A stretch of DNA of 64,000 nt from Nosema muscidifuracis. Lineage: Eukaryota > Microsporidia > Nosematidae. A program made the translations under genes and the position numbers. Shown piece by piece: positions 1-9,578 of this stretch (positions are counted from its first letter, which is position 1; each line of letters opens with the position of its first letter). The notes below the pieces were generated by a model, which did not search any database, had not been told where the DNA came from, and saw nothing but the letters and a program-made list of their open reading frames with translations. The stretch spans positions 248,001 through 312,000 of the forward strand of contig JAIOKI010000008.1 in assembly GCA_028335825.1 (NCBI GenBank). Reading direction: 5' to 3'.

Positions 1-1430
1 ACGTATTTACGAAGATTTGAATAAATAAATTTTCAGCTTGTTTATCTTTACATTATTTACATATTTAAATAAATGAATATATTTTTAATTTAAAAAATTT
101 ATCTTTAATAAATAAATATACTTACATTTTTATTTAAAGTACAACTCAAATAAATAGAAATTCATAAAATTACTAGTAAATTATTTTAATAATTAATTAC
201 GACAGACTTTGTGATTGCTCTATTTCGTTAAAGTTATAATTTACATCACATTTACCCTAACCTTACATATTCTGTTAAATAATTATTAATTATTATAAAT
301 TGTATTTTATTAATTATTTCAGATCATATTTTATTTTTAATTATTATAGATCATTTTATTCTAAATTGTATTTTATTTTAATTATTATAGATCATATTAT
401 TTTAAATATTATTTTATTTTAAATTGTATTTTTTTTCAATTATTTTGATATATTTGACAGATAAAATATTATTTTATTTATACTTTACATTTTGTTCATG
501 GTTAATGAATTAAAAAATTGAAAAGTTAAGGTAATAAATTCAATTTTAACTAATTAAACAGATCTAATTTTTATATTAGTTTAGAAAATAATTGAAATAA
601 TGGTGTTTAATTATTGCTTTCACTATTTATGGGTATATCAAGTATTAATAAATAAAATAAACATAACTATTGTTATAAAGTAAAAACTTAAATGACACCA
701 ATACTCTTAAATTAAATAATTAATAAAATATTATATCTTTTAGTCTAATAGTAAAAAACATAAAGTTTATTTATTTTGTCTACTATTCTAAAAAAACTTC
801 ATATTTTAGAAACATACTTGTAAATAATTAAAAAATACACCAGCATTTTAAAAGTTTTATATTAAAAATAAAAAAATTATTTGTCTAATAATTTATTTAT
901 TACAAAGCATATCATTTATCCTTACTATTATATAAATTCTTATTTCCTAAATTGAAATATAATTGTTTTATTTATTAAAAACTATTCTTTACATTTAATA
1001 TTTTTAATTAATTCTATTATTATCTCTATAATAAGACTATTCTATACTTCTAGAAATAAAAAATCTTCTTTATTCAATAACTGATTTCTAATAAATTAAT
1101 TTATTGAATTTATGATTTAATAATTTAATTAGTATCTTCACAAAAAATCAAATATTTCTTTATTACATTAAGAACATACTTTTTAACAGAATAATTTAAT
1201 CTTGCATTTATTGTGGTAATATTTATTGTTTTAAATAAATGAATACTTGGAAGTAGTAATAAATAACTATAGACTGATTAAGATACTTATTATGTGAAAA
1301 AGTATTTTAGAATATTTATTTTCTTATCACTATACAATAAGAAAATAAATCATTTTGAATTTTATATTATTATCAACATAATATGATATCATATAATAAT
1401 TTTTAATTAAATTTATTTTTTTAATAGTTT
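1..1430. other. AT-rich intergenic DNA, no gene seen
   Basis: Extremely AT-rich sequence with many short A/T tracts. I see no open frame, tRNA or known motif on either strand. It may be the spacer of a gene lying outside the window. Confidence 0.6.
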
Positions 1431-1673
1431 ACAAATATTTGACTGTAACAATAATTCTAATTACGTGGAACTGATGCTTATTTATTGAATATTTTAAAGG
1501 TATTTTACAATATTTGACTGAAACAATAATTCTAATTCACTTTAAGTTAATGTTCATTTATTGAATATTATTAAGGGTATTTTACAATGTTTGACTGAAA
1601 CAATAATTCTAATTACGTGGAACTGATACTCATTTATTGAATATTATTAAAGGTATTTTACAATGTTTGATAA
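1431..1673. repeat. 76-77 bp tandem repeat, about 3.1 copies
   Basis: Units start near 1431, 1507, 1584 and 1660 (spacings 76, 77, 76). Each has ACAA, then TTTGACTG, AACAATAATTCTAATT and TTTATTGAATATT blocks. The units differ at a few bases. The array ends about 85 bases before the CorA-like start codon. No function is visible. Confidence 0.9.
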
Positions 1674-1758
1674 TTTTTCATTTATTGTTTATCAATGATT
1701 CTCCTTTATTTCTTATCCAAAAATTTAAATAAATTTGCCGTTCTTTTATTATAAACAA

Positions 1759-2982
1759 ATGGCTAAAGTAATACACAAAAAAAGTAATCTAGATATAATT
1801 TATGAAATCATCACTATATACAGAAAAATGAAGCGTGGTAAGAATAATCAGAATATATACAGGATGCAGTTCAATATAGATCATGAAGAATCAGAACATA
1901 CTCTTCAAGAAAAAATTGAAGATAGTGGAAAATTTATAGATTTTTGTAAATATAGGAATTTGGATAATAAAAAATACATGTTTTATTCAGAAGAGACTAC
2001 TCTTATAGAATCAGATGATTTGTTTAGTAATATGAATATTTTAAATAATAAATACTATTGGTTGAATATATTTAATCCAAGTGAGAAAGATTTAGAAATT
2101 CTTGGTACTTTCTTAGGAGTACATGACGTTACTCTAATAGATATTAGGGAGAAAAATACAGAAGAGAAATTAGAACATTTTAAGAATTATATTTTTATAT
2201 CATTGAAGTTATTAAGTACATGTGATCTTGGTACAGAAGATATAGATTTTAATATATTAATTTTTAAAAATTTTATAATAACGACTCATGATAAACATTG
2301 GAGTGGAATTAGAGATATTTTGAATTTCTTATCTACAATATCTCAACATACTACTCTTTATCCAGATTGGGTATTTTATTCTATTATTATAGAATTCTTA
2401 CAGGATGTTAAATATGTATTAGAAAATGTTAAACCGGAAAGTACTGCACAAAAAGCTTGTAATAGGAATATTAATTATGAAATGGGTGATAATCTTAAAC
2501 AAAATTTTGAAATGGTTTATCAGTTATACAATTTTAGACAATTTATTCGACCCAAGATAATTATTCTAGAAAAAATGCGAAAATCGAGTATTAAAGCTCC
2601 ACGTCACATTCTTCCACTTTTTAATGATTGTTACAAAGATTTTAAAAGACAGCAAAAACTTGCTATGGAATATAATGAAATATTAGAAAGATCTCAAGAT
2701 CTTTTTCTTGCTCTCGTTGATATGGAACAAAGTAGAGAAGCTAATGAAATGAATAAGGCTATGAATAGATTCACACAAATTGCTTTTGTATTTTTACCTT
2801 GTCAAACTATAGCAGGATTATGGGGAATGAATGTTACTGTACCATGGCAAGATAATGGAGGAAATGGATCAGTTTTATATTTTTGGATTCTTTGTGCGCT
2901 GGGTCCTTTGTTTAGTTTAGTTGTTTATTATATTTACAAGTTTACTAGGAAATCTGAGAAGAATAAACGTGGTTATAAATAA
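1759..2982 (+). CDS. CorA/Alr1-type Mg2+ transporter
   Basis: Predicted divalent cation (Mg2+) channel of the CorA-MIT superfamily, acting as an oligomer in a membrane. The protein has 407 residues counted from the ATG at 1759; the frame is open a little further up but only from a TTG. The N-terminal two thirds is the soluble alpha/beta and long-helix domain typical of the family. Near the C-terminus are two membrane segments: the first ends with the signature G-M-N (residues 356-358, within AGLWGMN), the second is LYFWILCALGPLFSLVVYY. A short basic tail follows, as expected with both ends inside the membrane-bounded compartment. The GMN motif makes the family assignment firm. The substrate and the membrane (plasma membrane or other, as in fungal Alr1/Mnr2) are inferred. 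The last codons and stop are repeated twice downstream (see repeat at 2933). Confidence 0.92.
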   Translation: MAKVIHKKSNLDIIYEIITIYRKMKRGKNNQNIYRMQFNIDHEESEHTLQEKIEDSGKFIDFCKYRNLDNKKYMFYSEETTLIESDDLFSNMNILNNKYYWLNIFNPSEKDLEILGTFLGVHDVTLIDIREKNTEEKLEHFKNYIFISLKLLSTCDLGTEDIDFNILIFKNFIITTHDKHWSGIRDILNFLSTISQHTTLYPDWVFYSIIIEFLQDVKYVLENVKPESTAQKACNRNINYEMGDNLKQNFEMVYQLYNFRQFIRPKIIILEKMRKSSIKAPRHILPLFNDCYKDFKRQQKLAMEYNEILERSQDLFLALVDMEQSREANEMNKAMNRFTQIAFVFLPCQTIAGLWGMNVTVPWQDNGGNGSVLYFWILCALGPLFSLVVYYIYKFTRKSEKNKRGYK

Positions 2983-3128
2983 AGAAATTCAGTATATTTT
3001 TAATTTACAAGTTTACTAGGAAATCTGAGAAGAATAAACGTGGTTATAAATAAAAAAATTCAATATATTTTTAATTTACTAGGAAATCTGAGAAGAATAA
3101 ACGTGGTTATAAATAAAAAAATTTAATA
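2933..3128. repeat. Tandem triplication of the CorA gene 3' end
   Basis: The segment from TTTACTAGGAAATC through the codons for KNKRGYK, the TAA stop and about 30 bases of 3' flank occurs at 2941, 3012 and 3075 (spacings 71 and 63). Copies 2 and 3 lie outside the gene but are almost identical to the coding copy, so the duplication is recent. Confidence 0.93.
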
Positions 3129-3140
3129 TAAAATATTTTG

Positions 3141-3428
3141 TTAAATTAGTTTGTATTTTTTTATAAATCCACATATACATTTAACATTAAAAAAATATTC
3201 TTTTCCTTTTTTTTCTATATTTGTTTCACAATTTATTTTTGGTATTCTTATTCTATAACATTTATAACAAATAGATCTTTTTATATTAACAGGTATTTTT
3301 ACTAAGAATTTATTTGATAGAAGGATGATCCTTTGTACTAATTTTTGATGCATATCAAATTCTTTAAGTTTTAATGCTATTTTGTACATGTAATTTAATT
3401 TTATTAAGATTGTCGTATTCTTCTTCAT
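3141..3428 (-). CDS. RNase P/MRP subunit, Rpr2/Snm1/Rpp21-like
   Basis: Small protein (95 residues) resembling the Rpr2/Rpp21/Snm1 family, the zinc-binding subunit of nuclear RNase P or RNase MRP that helps process pre-tRNA or pre-rRNA. The family pattern is visible: two helices (about residues 14-42), then IKRSICYKCYRIRIP, matching the family's IKR-x-C-x2-C-x4-L/I-I/V-P, a further Cys at 67, and a C-terminal CxCG followed by KKY. The final pair is C84-x-C86, one residue tighter than the usual CxxC, so metal binding may use C67 or be altered. It converges with the CorA gene and ends just past that gene's 3' repeats. No C-rich start signal is evident. Whether it serves RNase P, MRP or both cannot be told. 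Confidence 0.7.
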   Translation of the reverse strand: MKKNTTILIKLNYMYKIALKLKEFDMHQKLVQRIILLSNKFLVKIPVNIKRSICYKCYRIRIPKINCETNIEKKGKEYFFNVKCICGFIKKYKLI

Positions 3429-4585
3429 TCTGAAGGATAAAAATTTTAAGAAATATTTTTTTTATTATAAATACTGTTAGAAGAAGTCCTAACTGTATAT
3501 TGAGAAATCTTCTTAATATAAGACGTATCAGGAGTAATAATGAGAACTAAAATCTCTGATATATTCACATCATCTATCAATCCAATGATACAAAATGTAA
3601 ACATAAAAATAAAGGAAGAAAATTCTAGTTTAAGGAATAAAAGAGAAACTATAAGTTTAGAATATTGTTCTTAATAATAATTTAATTATTATAATCTTCA
3701 AATATAAATAATATGAACAAAAAAAGGACATGAAATTGAAAAAAAAACTTAACAACACTGAATTTATGGAATCAGTCAAAGGCCAGCTTATACATTCATC
3801 TCAATATTTAATCCATCATTACAAAATTTTTATTTACTATCAATGTATATAAAAATTTTAAAATATGACAGTTATTTATTTTTTAACTCCTAATAATGTA
3901 TAAGATATTGAAGAAAGCATAATATTCATTAAAAAGAGTTAATAACTAGAAAATTAGAATTAAATTTTAACTTCGTATATGTATGAATAATATTGTTTAT
4001 CAATATAAATACTACCAAATAGATGCACATTAAATATTCTGTACATAAAGTTATTATATAAAGTTCATGTCCATTCTTAGAACAAGAAAGCTTTAGATAT
4101 TTAATATATAAATTTCGAAATTTAGCATTTATTTATGTTAGATAATGGAAAAGCTTTAGATATTTAATAAATAAAATTTTTAGTATAAAATTATAATGTA
4201 AAATATTTCTACTATAAAACACTTCTAGAATAAAATTATCAATATAAAATCTATTCCTTGATATAAAATACTTCATTATAAAATATTTATACTATAATAT
4301 TTTCAATAAAATTATCGATATAAAATCTATCTCTTAAAACTATTAATATAAAATCTATTCCTTGGTATAAAATATTTATACTATAAAACACTTCTAGAAT
4401 AAAATTTTTAATATAAAATTATTTATAAAATCTATCTCTTAAAACTATCAATATAAAATCTATCTTTTAAAATTTTTAATATAAATTATTTATAAAACAC
4501 TTCTTTTAAAATTATTAATATAAAATTTATTCCTCCTATTAATGTAAAATTCCTCTAATATAAATCTTTTTTAAACCCCCTTATT
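3429..4585. other. Intergenic, with A/T minisatellite-like tract at its 3' part
   Basis: No gene is recognised. From about 4140 to 4560 the sequence is built from degenerate repeats of an AATATAAAATCTAT-like word, running up to the CCCCC before the UPF1 start. The first 700 bases show nothing I can name. Confidence 0.6.
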
Positions 4586-6742
4586 ATGAAATGTACATAC
4601 TGTGATATTCCAATAAATCTAGTAGAATGTTCAACTTGTAACAAAAAATTTTGTAATTCAAGAAGTTTATCATCAATCTCTCATATAATATTCCATCTAG
4701 TAAAGACTAAACACAAAAGTATAAAAATATCAAATACTGATATAAACTGTATAAAATGTGGTGAAGATAATATCTTCAAACTAGTTAAATTAAATAGTAA
4801 ATTGTATTGTAAAGAATGTTGTGATCAAGGAGATCTTATTGTAGATGAAAGATGTCTTACTATAATAGAATGTCCTAATATAGATACAGGAAAAAAACTT
4901 ACTAAACAACAAATGACTGAAATAGAAGAAAAATCAGCTTATACTCTTCCAACTGTCAAATGTAAATTTGAACCTGAAGAATATGTTAATGTATTTAGTA
5001 CATTGATAGATGCAGAATGTCAGAAAGAAAAAGAAATTAAAGAAAGTATGAGACAGATTAATGTAGTAGTAAGATGGGATAATATGAAATATGGATACTT
5101 CTATTTTCATAGATCTGATGCTGATTTAAAAATTAATATAGGAGATGAGATCAGATTAACTCATAAGAGTGGATTAGTTATAACAGGATTTATAAGTAAT
5201 GATAGTTTTACAGAAGAACTTAAATTTGAAGTAGATCATCCTGGAGATTATCCTAGAAGTGGATATACAATTGAATATATTTGGCGTGGTGTATGTTATG
5301 AAAGAATGAAATGGGCTCTTAACAAATTATATATGTCATATTTAAGAAATCAATCTGAAGATTTATCTATATTTGAATATTTAATTAAAGGTAGTAAAGA
5401 ATTCGTTAATAATAATTTAGATATAGAAATGGCACCTAATCTACCTAAATTAAATAAATATCAAGAGATATCTGTTAAAGCTGCTCTAAGTAGAAAAGTT
5501 ACACTTATACAAGGACCACCTGGTACAGGGAAAACTTTAGTATCAGCTGCTATAGTTTATAATTATGTAAAAAAATTTAAAGGAAAAGTCTTAGTAGTAG
5601 CACCAAGTAATACAGCAGTAGATCAATTAACTTTAAAAATTCATAAGACAGGATTAAAAGTTTTAAGGGTCATGAGTAGACGTAGAGAATATACTCAATC
5701 AGATGTAAATTTTTTATCGTTACATGAAAATATTAAAGAATTACAAGATACATTAAAAATTAAGACTACTTCATCAGAAGAAGAAAATGAAACTTTGAAG
5801 AGACAACTTTTAAGTCAAGCAGAAGTTATTACATGTACTTGTGTAACTGCTGGTCAGAAAATGTTTAATAAATTGAAATTTTCTTGTGTATTAGTAGATG
5901 AAGCTGTACAATCTACTGAACCCCTTAATATAATCCCATTAGTATACGGTTGTAATAAATTAATACTGGTAGGTGATCATAAACAACTCGGTCCTACTAT
6001 TTTATCTAAAAAAGTTGCTAAAGCTGGTTTTAAACAAAGTCTTTTTGAAAGATTAATTTCTGTTGGTGTTTCTCCTTATATTTTATCTCTTCAATACAGA
6101 ATGCATCCCGATTTATGTGAATGGCCTTCTGAAACTTTTTATAATGGAGAGTTACAGACTGGTAACAGATTATTTCATAAGATTAATATAGGAATACCTC
6201 ATAATTTTTTCTATGCTTGTTATGGTAAAGAAGAAGTTAGTGCTAGTGGTACATCATTTGTTAATCCAATGGAAGCTTTATATTGTGAAAGTATAATAAG
6301 ACATCTTTTTAAATCAGGTATAACTGAAAATCAAATAGGTGTTATTACTCCATATGAAGGACAGAGATCTCATATATTAAATAGGATTTTTGGATCTGAA
6401 CCTGGTAATCTAGAAATAAGCAATGTAGATGGATTTCAGGGTAGAGAAAAGGATTATATAATAGTTAGTTTAGTTAGATCTAATTTATATCAAGGAATAG
6501 GATTTGTAGGTGATAAAAGAAGAATGAATGTAGCACTTACTAGAGCTAAACATGGTCTTATTATTATTGGTAATCCAAGTACAATGATAAAACATGAAAT
6601 GTGGAGATCTCTACTTGAATTTTATGAGAAGAAAGATTTAATCTTAGAAGGACCATTGGGAGATTTAAGAAAAATGTCATTGGTTAAACCTAAGAAAATA
6701 TTTGATTTTAGATCCATAGCAGAATCTATAAATTTACAGTAA
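4586..6742 (+). CDS. UPF1: UPF1/NAM7-like RNA helicase
   Basis: ATP-dependent 5'-3' superfamily 1 RNA helicase, the central factor of nonsense-mediated mRNA decay, acting in the cytoplasm on terminating ribosomes. The protein has 718 residues. The N-terminus (1-90) is the Cys/His-rich domain that binds UPF2 in other eukaryotes, with many CxxC and Cys/His pairs (C3-C6, C16-C19, C55-C58, C75-C78). Residues 160-235 correspond to the 1B beta-barrel. The helicase motifs are all present: Walker A GPPGTGKT (310-317), APSNTAVDQL, DEAVQSTEP (motif II, from 438; DEAV where many UPF1 proteins have DEAT/DEST), GDHKQLGPT, QYRMHP, TPYEGQ, VDGFQGRE and NVALTRAKHG. No SQ-rich C-terminal tail is seen. The start is set by CCCCC six to ten bases upstream. 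The N-terminal Cys/His domain separates it from SEN1 and DNA2 relatives. Confidence 0.93.
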   Translation: MKCTYCDIPINLVECSTCNKKFCNSRSLSSISHIIFHLVKTKHKSIKISNTDINCIKCGEDNIFKLVKLNSKLYCKECCDQGDLIVDERCLTIIECPNIDTGKKLTKQQMTEIEEKSAYTLPTVKCKFEPEEYVNVFSTLIDAECQKEKEIKESMRQINVVVRWDNMKYGYFYFHRSDADLKINIGDEIRLTHKSGLVITGFISNDSFTEELKFEVDHPGDYPRSGYTIEYIWRGVCYERMKWALNKLYMSYLRNQSEDLSIFEYLIKGSKEFVNNNLDIEMAPNLPKLNKYQEISVKAALSRKVTLIQGPPGTGKTLVSAAIVYNYVKKFKGKVLVVAPSNTAVDQLTLKIHKTGLKVLRVMSRRREYTQSDVNFLSLHENIKELQDTLKIKTTSSEEENETLKRQLLSQAEVITCTCVTAGQKMFNKLKFSCVLVDEAVQSTEPLNIIPLVYGCNKLILVGDHKQLGPTILSKKVAKAGFKQSLFERLISVGVSPYILSLQYRMHPDLCEWPSETFYNGELQTGNRLFHKINIGIPHNFFYACYGKEEVSASGTSFVNPMEALYCESIIRHLFKSGITENQIGVITPYEGQRSHILNRIFGSEPGNLEISNVDGFQGREKDYIIVSLVRSNLYQGIGFVGDKRRMNVALTRAKHGLIIIGNPSTMIKHEMWRSLLEFYEKKDLILEGPLGDLRKMSLVKPKKIFDFRSIAESINLQ

Positions 6743-6884
6743 AATGAAATAATAAAATGATTGGTTAGATGATTATTTTTATAAGTCGATTTATTAATGT
6801 TTTTTAATTTATCATAATATTTCATTTATATAATTCATAAGATATCAAATTTAATTAATAAGTCTAATATAAAATATTTATTAG

Positions 6885-8867
6885 TCATTTTTCATTTTTA
6901 TTTTCACTCACAAATACAATTTTTTCTTCTATACTTTTTATCTTGTTCTTTACATTATTCTTTAATTTCTCAAATATTTCATCTTTTTTAATATCAGAAC
7001 TTGTTTTAAATACATCGTTATTTTCAAGAGGCTTTTTATCTAAAATTTCATCAGTAACAGTTTTTTTATTTTCTGAACTTTTATCTTTATTTTGTATCTT
7101 AGATTTAACTTCTTGTCTATTTAATATATTTGAATTGTTAAAATCGATAATATCTTCTTCATTTAATTTATGATCATTTTTATTTATCTTAACTTGTTCA
7201 TTGTTATTAAACTTAACTTGTTCATTTAATTTATCATTGGTATTAAACTTAACTTGTTCATTATTTAATTCTTCTTTAATTATTTTATCTTTTATTATTA
7301 TCTCTTCTTTAATTAAATTATCTTTTATTATTATCTCTTCTTTAATTAAATTATTTTCTCTAATTATCTCTTCTTTAATTAAATTATCTTTTATTATTAT
7401 CTCTTCCTCAATTAAATTATCTTCTATTACTATCTCTTCTTTAATTAAATTATCTTCCTCAATAATTTTATCTCCTATTATTATCTCTTCCTTAATTAAA
7501 TTATCTTCTTCATTTATATTATCTCTTTCAAGAAGATTTTGTCTTACTTTTTTACACATCTCTCTTATATAAAAAACTTTGTCATTATCAAAATGATTTA
7601 ACCAGTTATTATTCTTAAACCCTAAAATATCTAAAAACTTTACACATTCTTCTATAAGAGTCTTTCTATATCTCCAATTAAGATCAAAATCTCTAAATAA
7701 ATTTATAATTACCTTATTTTTATCTTCTACACTAAAATACTTCATAATTCCCATTTTTTTAACTAAAACTTTTTTATAAACAGAATTATCACTTAATTCT
7801 ATAACAAATTGATTAATAAATGGATTATCTTCTATAATTTCATCAATATAATCTAATATATTAATTCTAATTTTTTCTGATACATAACTTATATCTAATT
7901 TTATAAGTAATTTAAGTATTTCTATTAATTCATTACGATTATCCTTTTCTTTTCTATAATAATTTATAAATAATCTACTTATTTCTACAAAATCATTGAT
8001 TTTTAATACACTTAGATTTTTAAAACAATTAGTACTCCACTTGATAAAATACTGATAATTGTAAATACCTTTTTTTAGAAGTTCATCATTCATTTCCAAA
8101 TTATTTTTAAGTTTTTCATAAATATTTATACTTATATTCTTAATTATTAAATGTTTGTATCCACTCTGACTATAATGTATAAGTTTGTGTAAAAAATCTT
8201 CATCTTCTTTATATTCAAGGTATATGCAAATATTTTCTATAAAGAAATTCAAATTTGAATCTTCATATTCAAGAAGTAAATTCTTTAATTTACTATCTGT
8301 ATCTTCATTTATACTTAGTTTCATTAATAAATCGTTGATTCCGTCATTATTTTTATTTTGATGAGATAATTTCATTTTAAGTAGAAGTAATTCAATAAGA
8401 ATATCACTTCGTTTATTGTATTTATCTAACAATTTGTTAATATTTTCAAAATCATAATTAATCCTGTATATATAAGTAAAAACATCAACTACTTGTTTAA
8501 GACAGCAATCCATAATAGGAGTACACAATATAAAAAAAGAATTTTCAAAATCTTCTTTCATTTTTGTATCATCAATATCTTTTTGTAAATCCTGTTTATA
8601 AATAAATTTAAGTTCAATATCTTCATGTTTAATATCGTAAATACGAAATACGAGTGAACATATATCATCGTAAATTATACAACCATAAGTGTAATCTTCT
8701 ATATTAACATGTATAAGTATACTTAATACATCTTGTAACTGACCACTTCTGTATATATCTATTAGGTTCTTGTATATCCACATTATATGATGAGGATTTG
8801 ATGTATCAATGTTTTTGATCTTCTCGTTAATTGTGCTTCCTTTTAGATAATTTATGCGTAAATTCAT
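6885..8867 (-). CDS. Helical (HEAT-like) protein with acidic/basic repeat tail
   Basis: Not confidently recognised. There are 660 residues. Roughly 1-445 is a leucine/isoleucine-rich, all-helical region of paired helices resembling HEAT/ARM-type solenoids. A segment with DLNWRYRKTLIEECVKFL followed by a second helix with REMCKKVRQNL recalls the HEAT units of PP2A/PP4 scaffold subunits, but this is weak. From about 450 to 545 an imperfect 11-residue unit of the type NLIKEEIIIKD repeats about ten times, followed by a charged N/K/E/D tail ending in a predicted coiled coil (KNNVKNKIKSIEEKI). Convergent with UPF1, 140 bases apart. A TACCC lies about 15 bases upstream of the ATG. Possible role: scaffold in a multi-protein complex (inference only). 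Confidence 0.6.
   Translation of the reverse strand: MNLRINYLKGSTINEKIKNIDTSNPHHIMWIYKNLIDIYRSGQLQDVLSILIHVNIEDYTYGCIIYDDICSLVFRIYDIKHEDIELKFIYKQDLQKDIDDTKMKEDFENSFFILCTPIMDCCLKQVVDVFTYIYRINYDFENINKLLDKYNKRSDILIELLLLKMKLSHQNKNNDGINDLLMKLSINEDTDSKLKNLLLEYEDSNLNFFIENICIYLEYKEDEDFLHKLIHYSQSGYKHLIIKNISINIYEKLKNNLEMNDELLKKGIYNYQYFIKWSTNCFKNLSVLKINDFVEISRLFINYYRKEKDNRNELIEILKLLIKLDISYVSEKIRINILDYIDEIIEDNPFINQFVIELSDNSVYKKVLVKKMGIMKYFSVEDKNKVIINLFRDFDLNWRYRKTLIEECVKFLDILGFKNNNWLNHFDNDKVFYIREMCKKVRQNLLERDNINEEDNLIKEEIIIGDKIIEEDNLIKEEIVIEDNLIEEEIIIKDNLIKEEIIRENNLIKEEIIIKDNLIKEEIIIKDKIIKEELNNEQVKFNTNDKLNEQVKFNNNEQVKINKNDHKLNEEDIIDFNNSNILNRQEVKSKIQNKDKSSENKKTVTDEILDKKPLENNDVFKTSSDIKKDEIFEKLKNNVKNKIKSIEEKIVFVSENKNEK
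7262..7540 (-). repeat. 33 bp coding repeat (11-residue units)
   Basis: Tandem imperfect copies of a 33-base unit coding for (D/N)NLIKEEIII-type peptides inside the helical protein gene. Several neighbouring units are identical in DNA, so the array has expanded recently or been homogenised. The reverse strand is also open here and should not be read as a gene. Confidence 0.85.
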
Positions 8868-8879
8868 TTATAAAGAATG

Positions 8880-9330
8880 TTGGGTATAAAAATATAAAAA
8901 TATTAATAGAAGAATTTCTAAAGATCCAATGAAAAATTATCAGTTTCAGAATAAGCTAATTATTGAAAAATATAACTTCTATTTAAAAAATATATTTTCT
9001 CTTTAAAAATATATTTCTATTTAAAATATTTAAGATCTTTCTTCTAATAGTTATTACTCCTTTCAAATATGTTACAGACATCTAAAAATAAACTTTCTAC
9101 TACAACATAAAAAATATAACTTCTATTTAAAAAAATCTATCTTTTATTTAAAATATTTAATATCTTTAAAATAAATTTTCTACTACAATATAAAAGAATT
9201 CCTCCAATGAAAAAAAATCTATTTTCTATTTAAAAGAATTTCCAATGAAAAAATCTATTTTCTATCTTCTATTTAAAAAATCTTTCTTCTAAAATTTATT
9301 CCTCCCTTCAAATATGTTAAACACATCTAA
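8880..9330. repeat. Intergenic repeats including a duplicate of the downstream gene start
   Basis: The intergenic space is full of TCTATTTAAAA-type repeats. A block at about 9050-9100 (TCCTTTCAAATATGTTA, then CACATCTAAAAATAAA with changes) matches the start region of the next gene at 9300-9345. So that gene's 5' flank and first codons are duplicated about 250 bases upstream, without the rest of the frame. Confidence 0.7.
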
Positions 9331-9559
9331 AAATAAAAATGGATTTCCTTTTCTTGGCTGCAAATGTAAATCAATAGTTTTAAAAACTTGTTTTTCAAAT
9401 ATTGTACTAGATATATACGAGATTGAAGGACTACAAAGTAGAATTAAATACAAAGGTCTAATGAAATACGATGATTCTATAAAATTGGGTGATATATTAG
9501 AATGTATGATAGTTTCTTATAGTGATAATGGAATAAATTGTATACGAGATATAAATTAA
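9314..9559 (+). CDS. Mini S1/OB-fold protein, Csl4-like
   Basis: Short protein of 81 residues. It reads as a single S1/OB-fold: a first strand (CKSIVLKTCFSNIVLDIYEIEG), a G-x-hydrophobic segment (YKGLMKYDDS), then KLGDILECMIVSYSDNGINC. The last part is very like the GDIV-A-VISLGD signature of the exosome cap subunit Csl4, which helps feed RNA to the nuclear and cytoplasmic exosome. Csl4 in other eukaryotes has an extra N-terminal domain that is absent here, so this would be a strongly reduced form. TCCCTT lies 11 bases before the ATG. Only 19 bases separate its stop from the next start. The S1 fold is moderately supported; the Csl4 identity is tentative. Confidence 0.55.
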   Translation: MLNTSKNKNGFPFLGCKCKSIVLKTCFSNIVLDIYEIEGLQSRIKYKGLMKYDDSIKLGDILECMIVSYSDNGINCIRDIN

Positions 9560-9578
9560 TAAATTATTAACCCCTTTA

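Noticed and set aside
1431-1673. Regular repeats that could suggest a CRISPR array
   Set aside because: Units are contiguous with no unique spacers, imperfect, and the organism is eukaryotic; a plain tandem repeat.
1735-1758. Start of the CorA gene at an upstream TTG
   Set aside because: A nuclear eukaryotic gene is expected to start at ATG; 1759 is the first ATG. The same reasoning was used at 13972.
7201-7572. 123-residue plus-strand frame rich in Leu/Ile/Ser
   Set aside because: Antisense of the 33-base KEEI repeat; open only because of composition.
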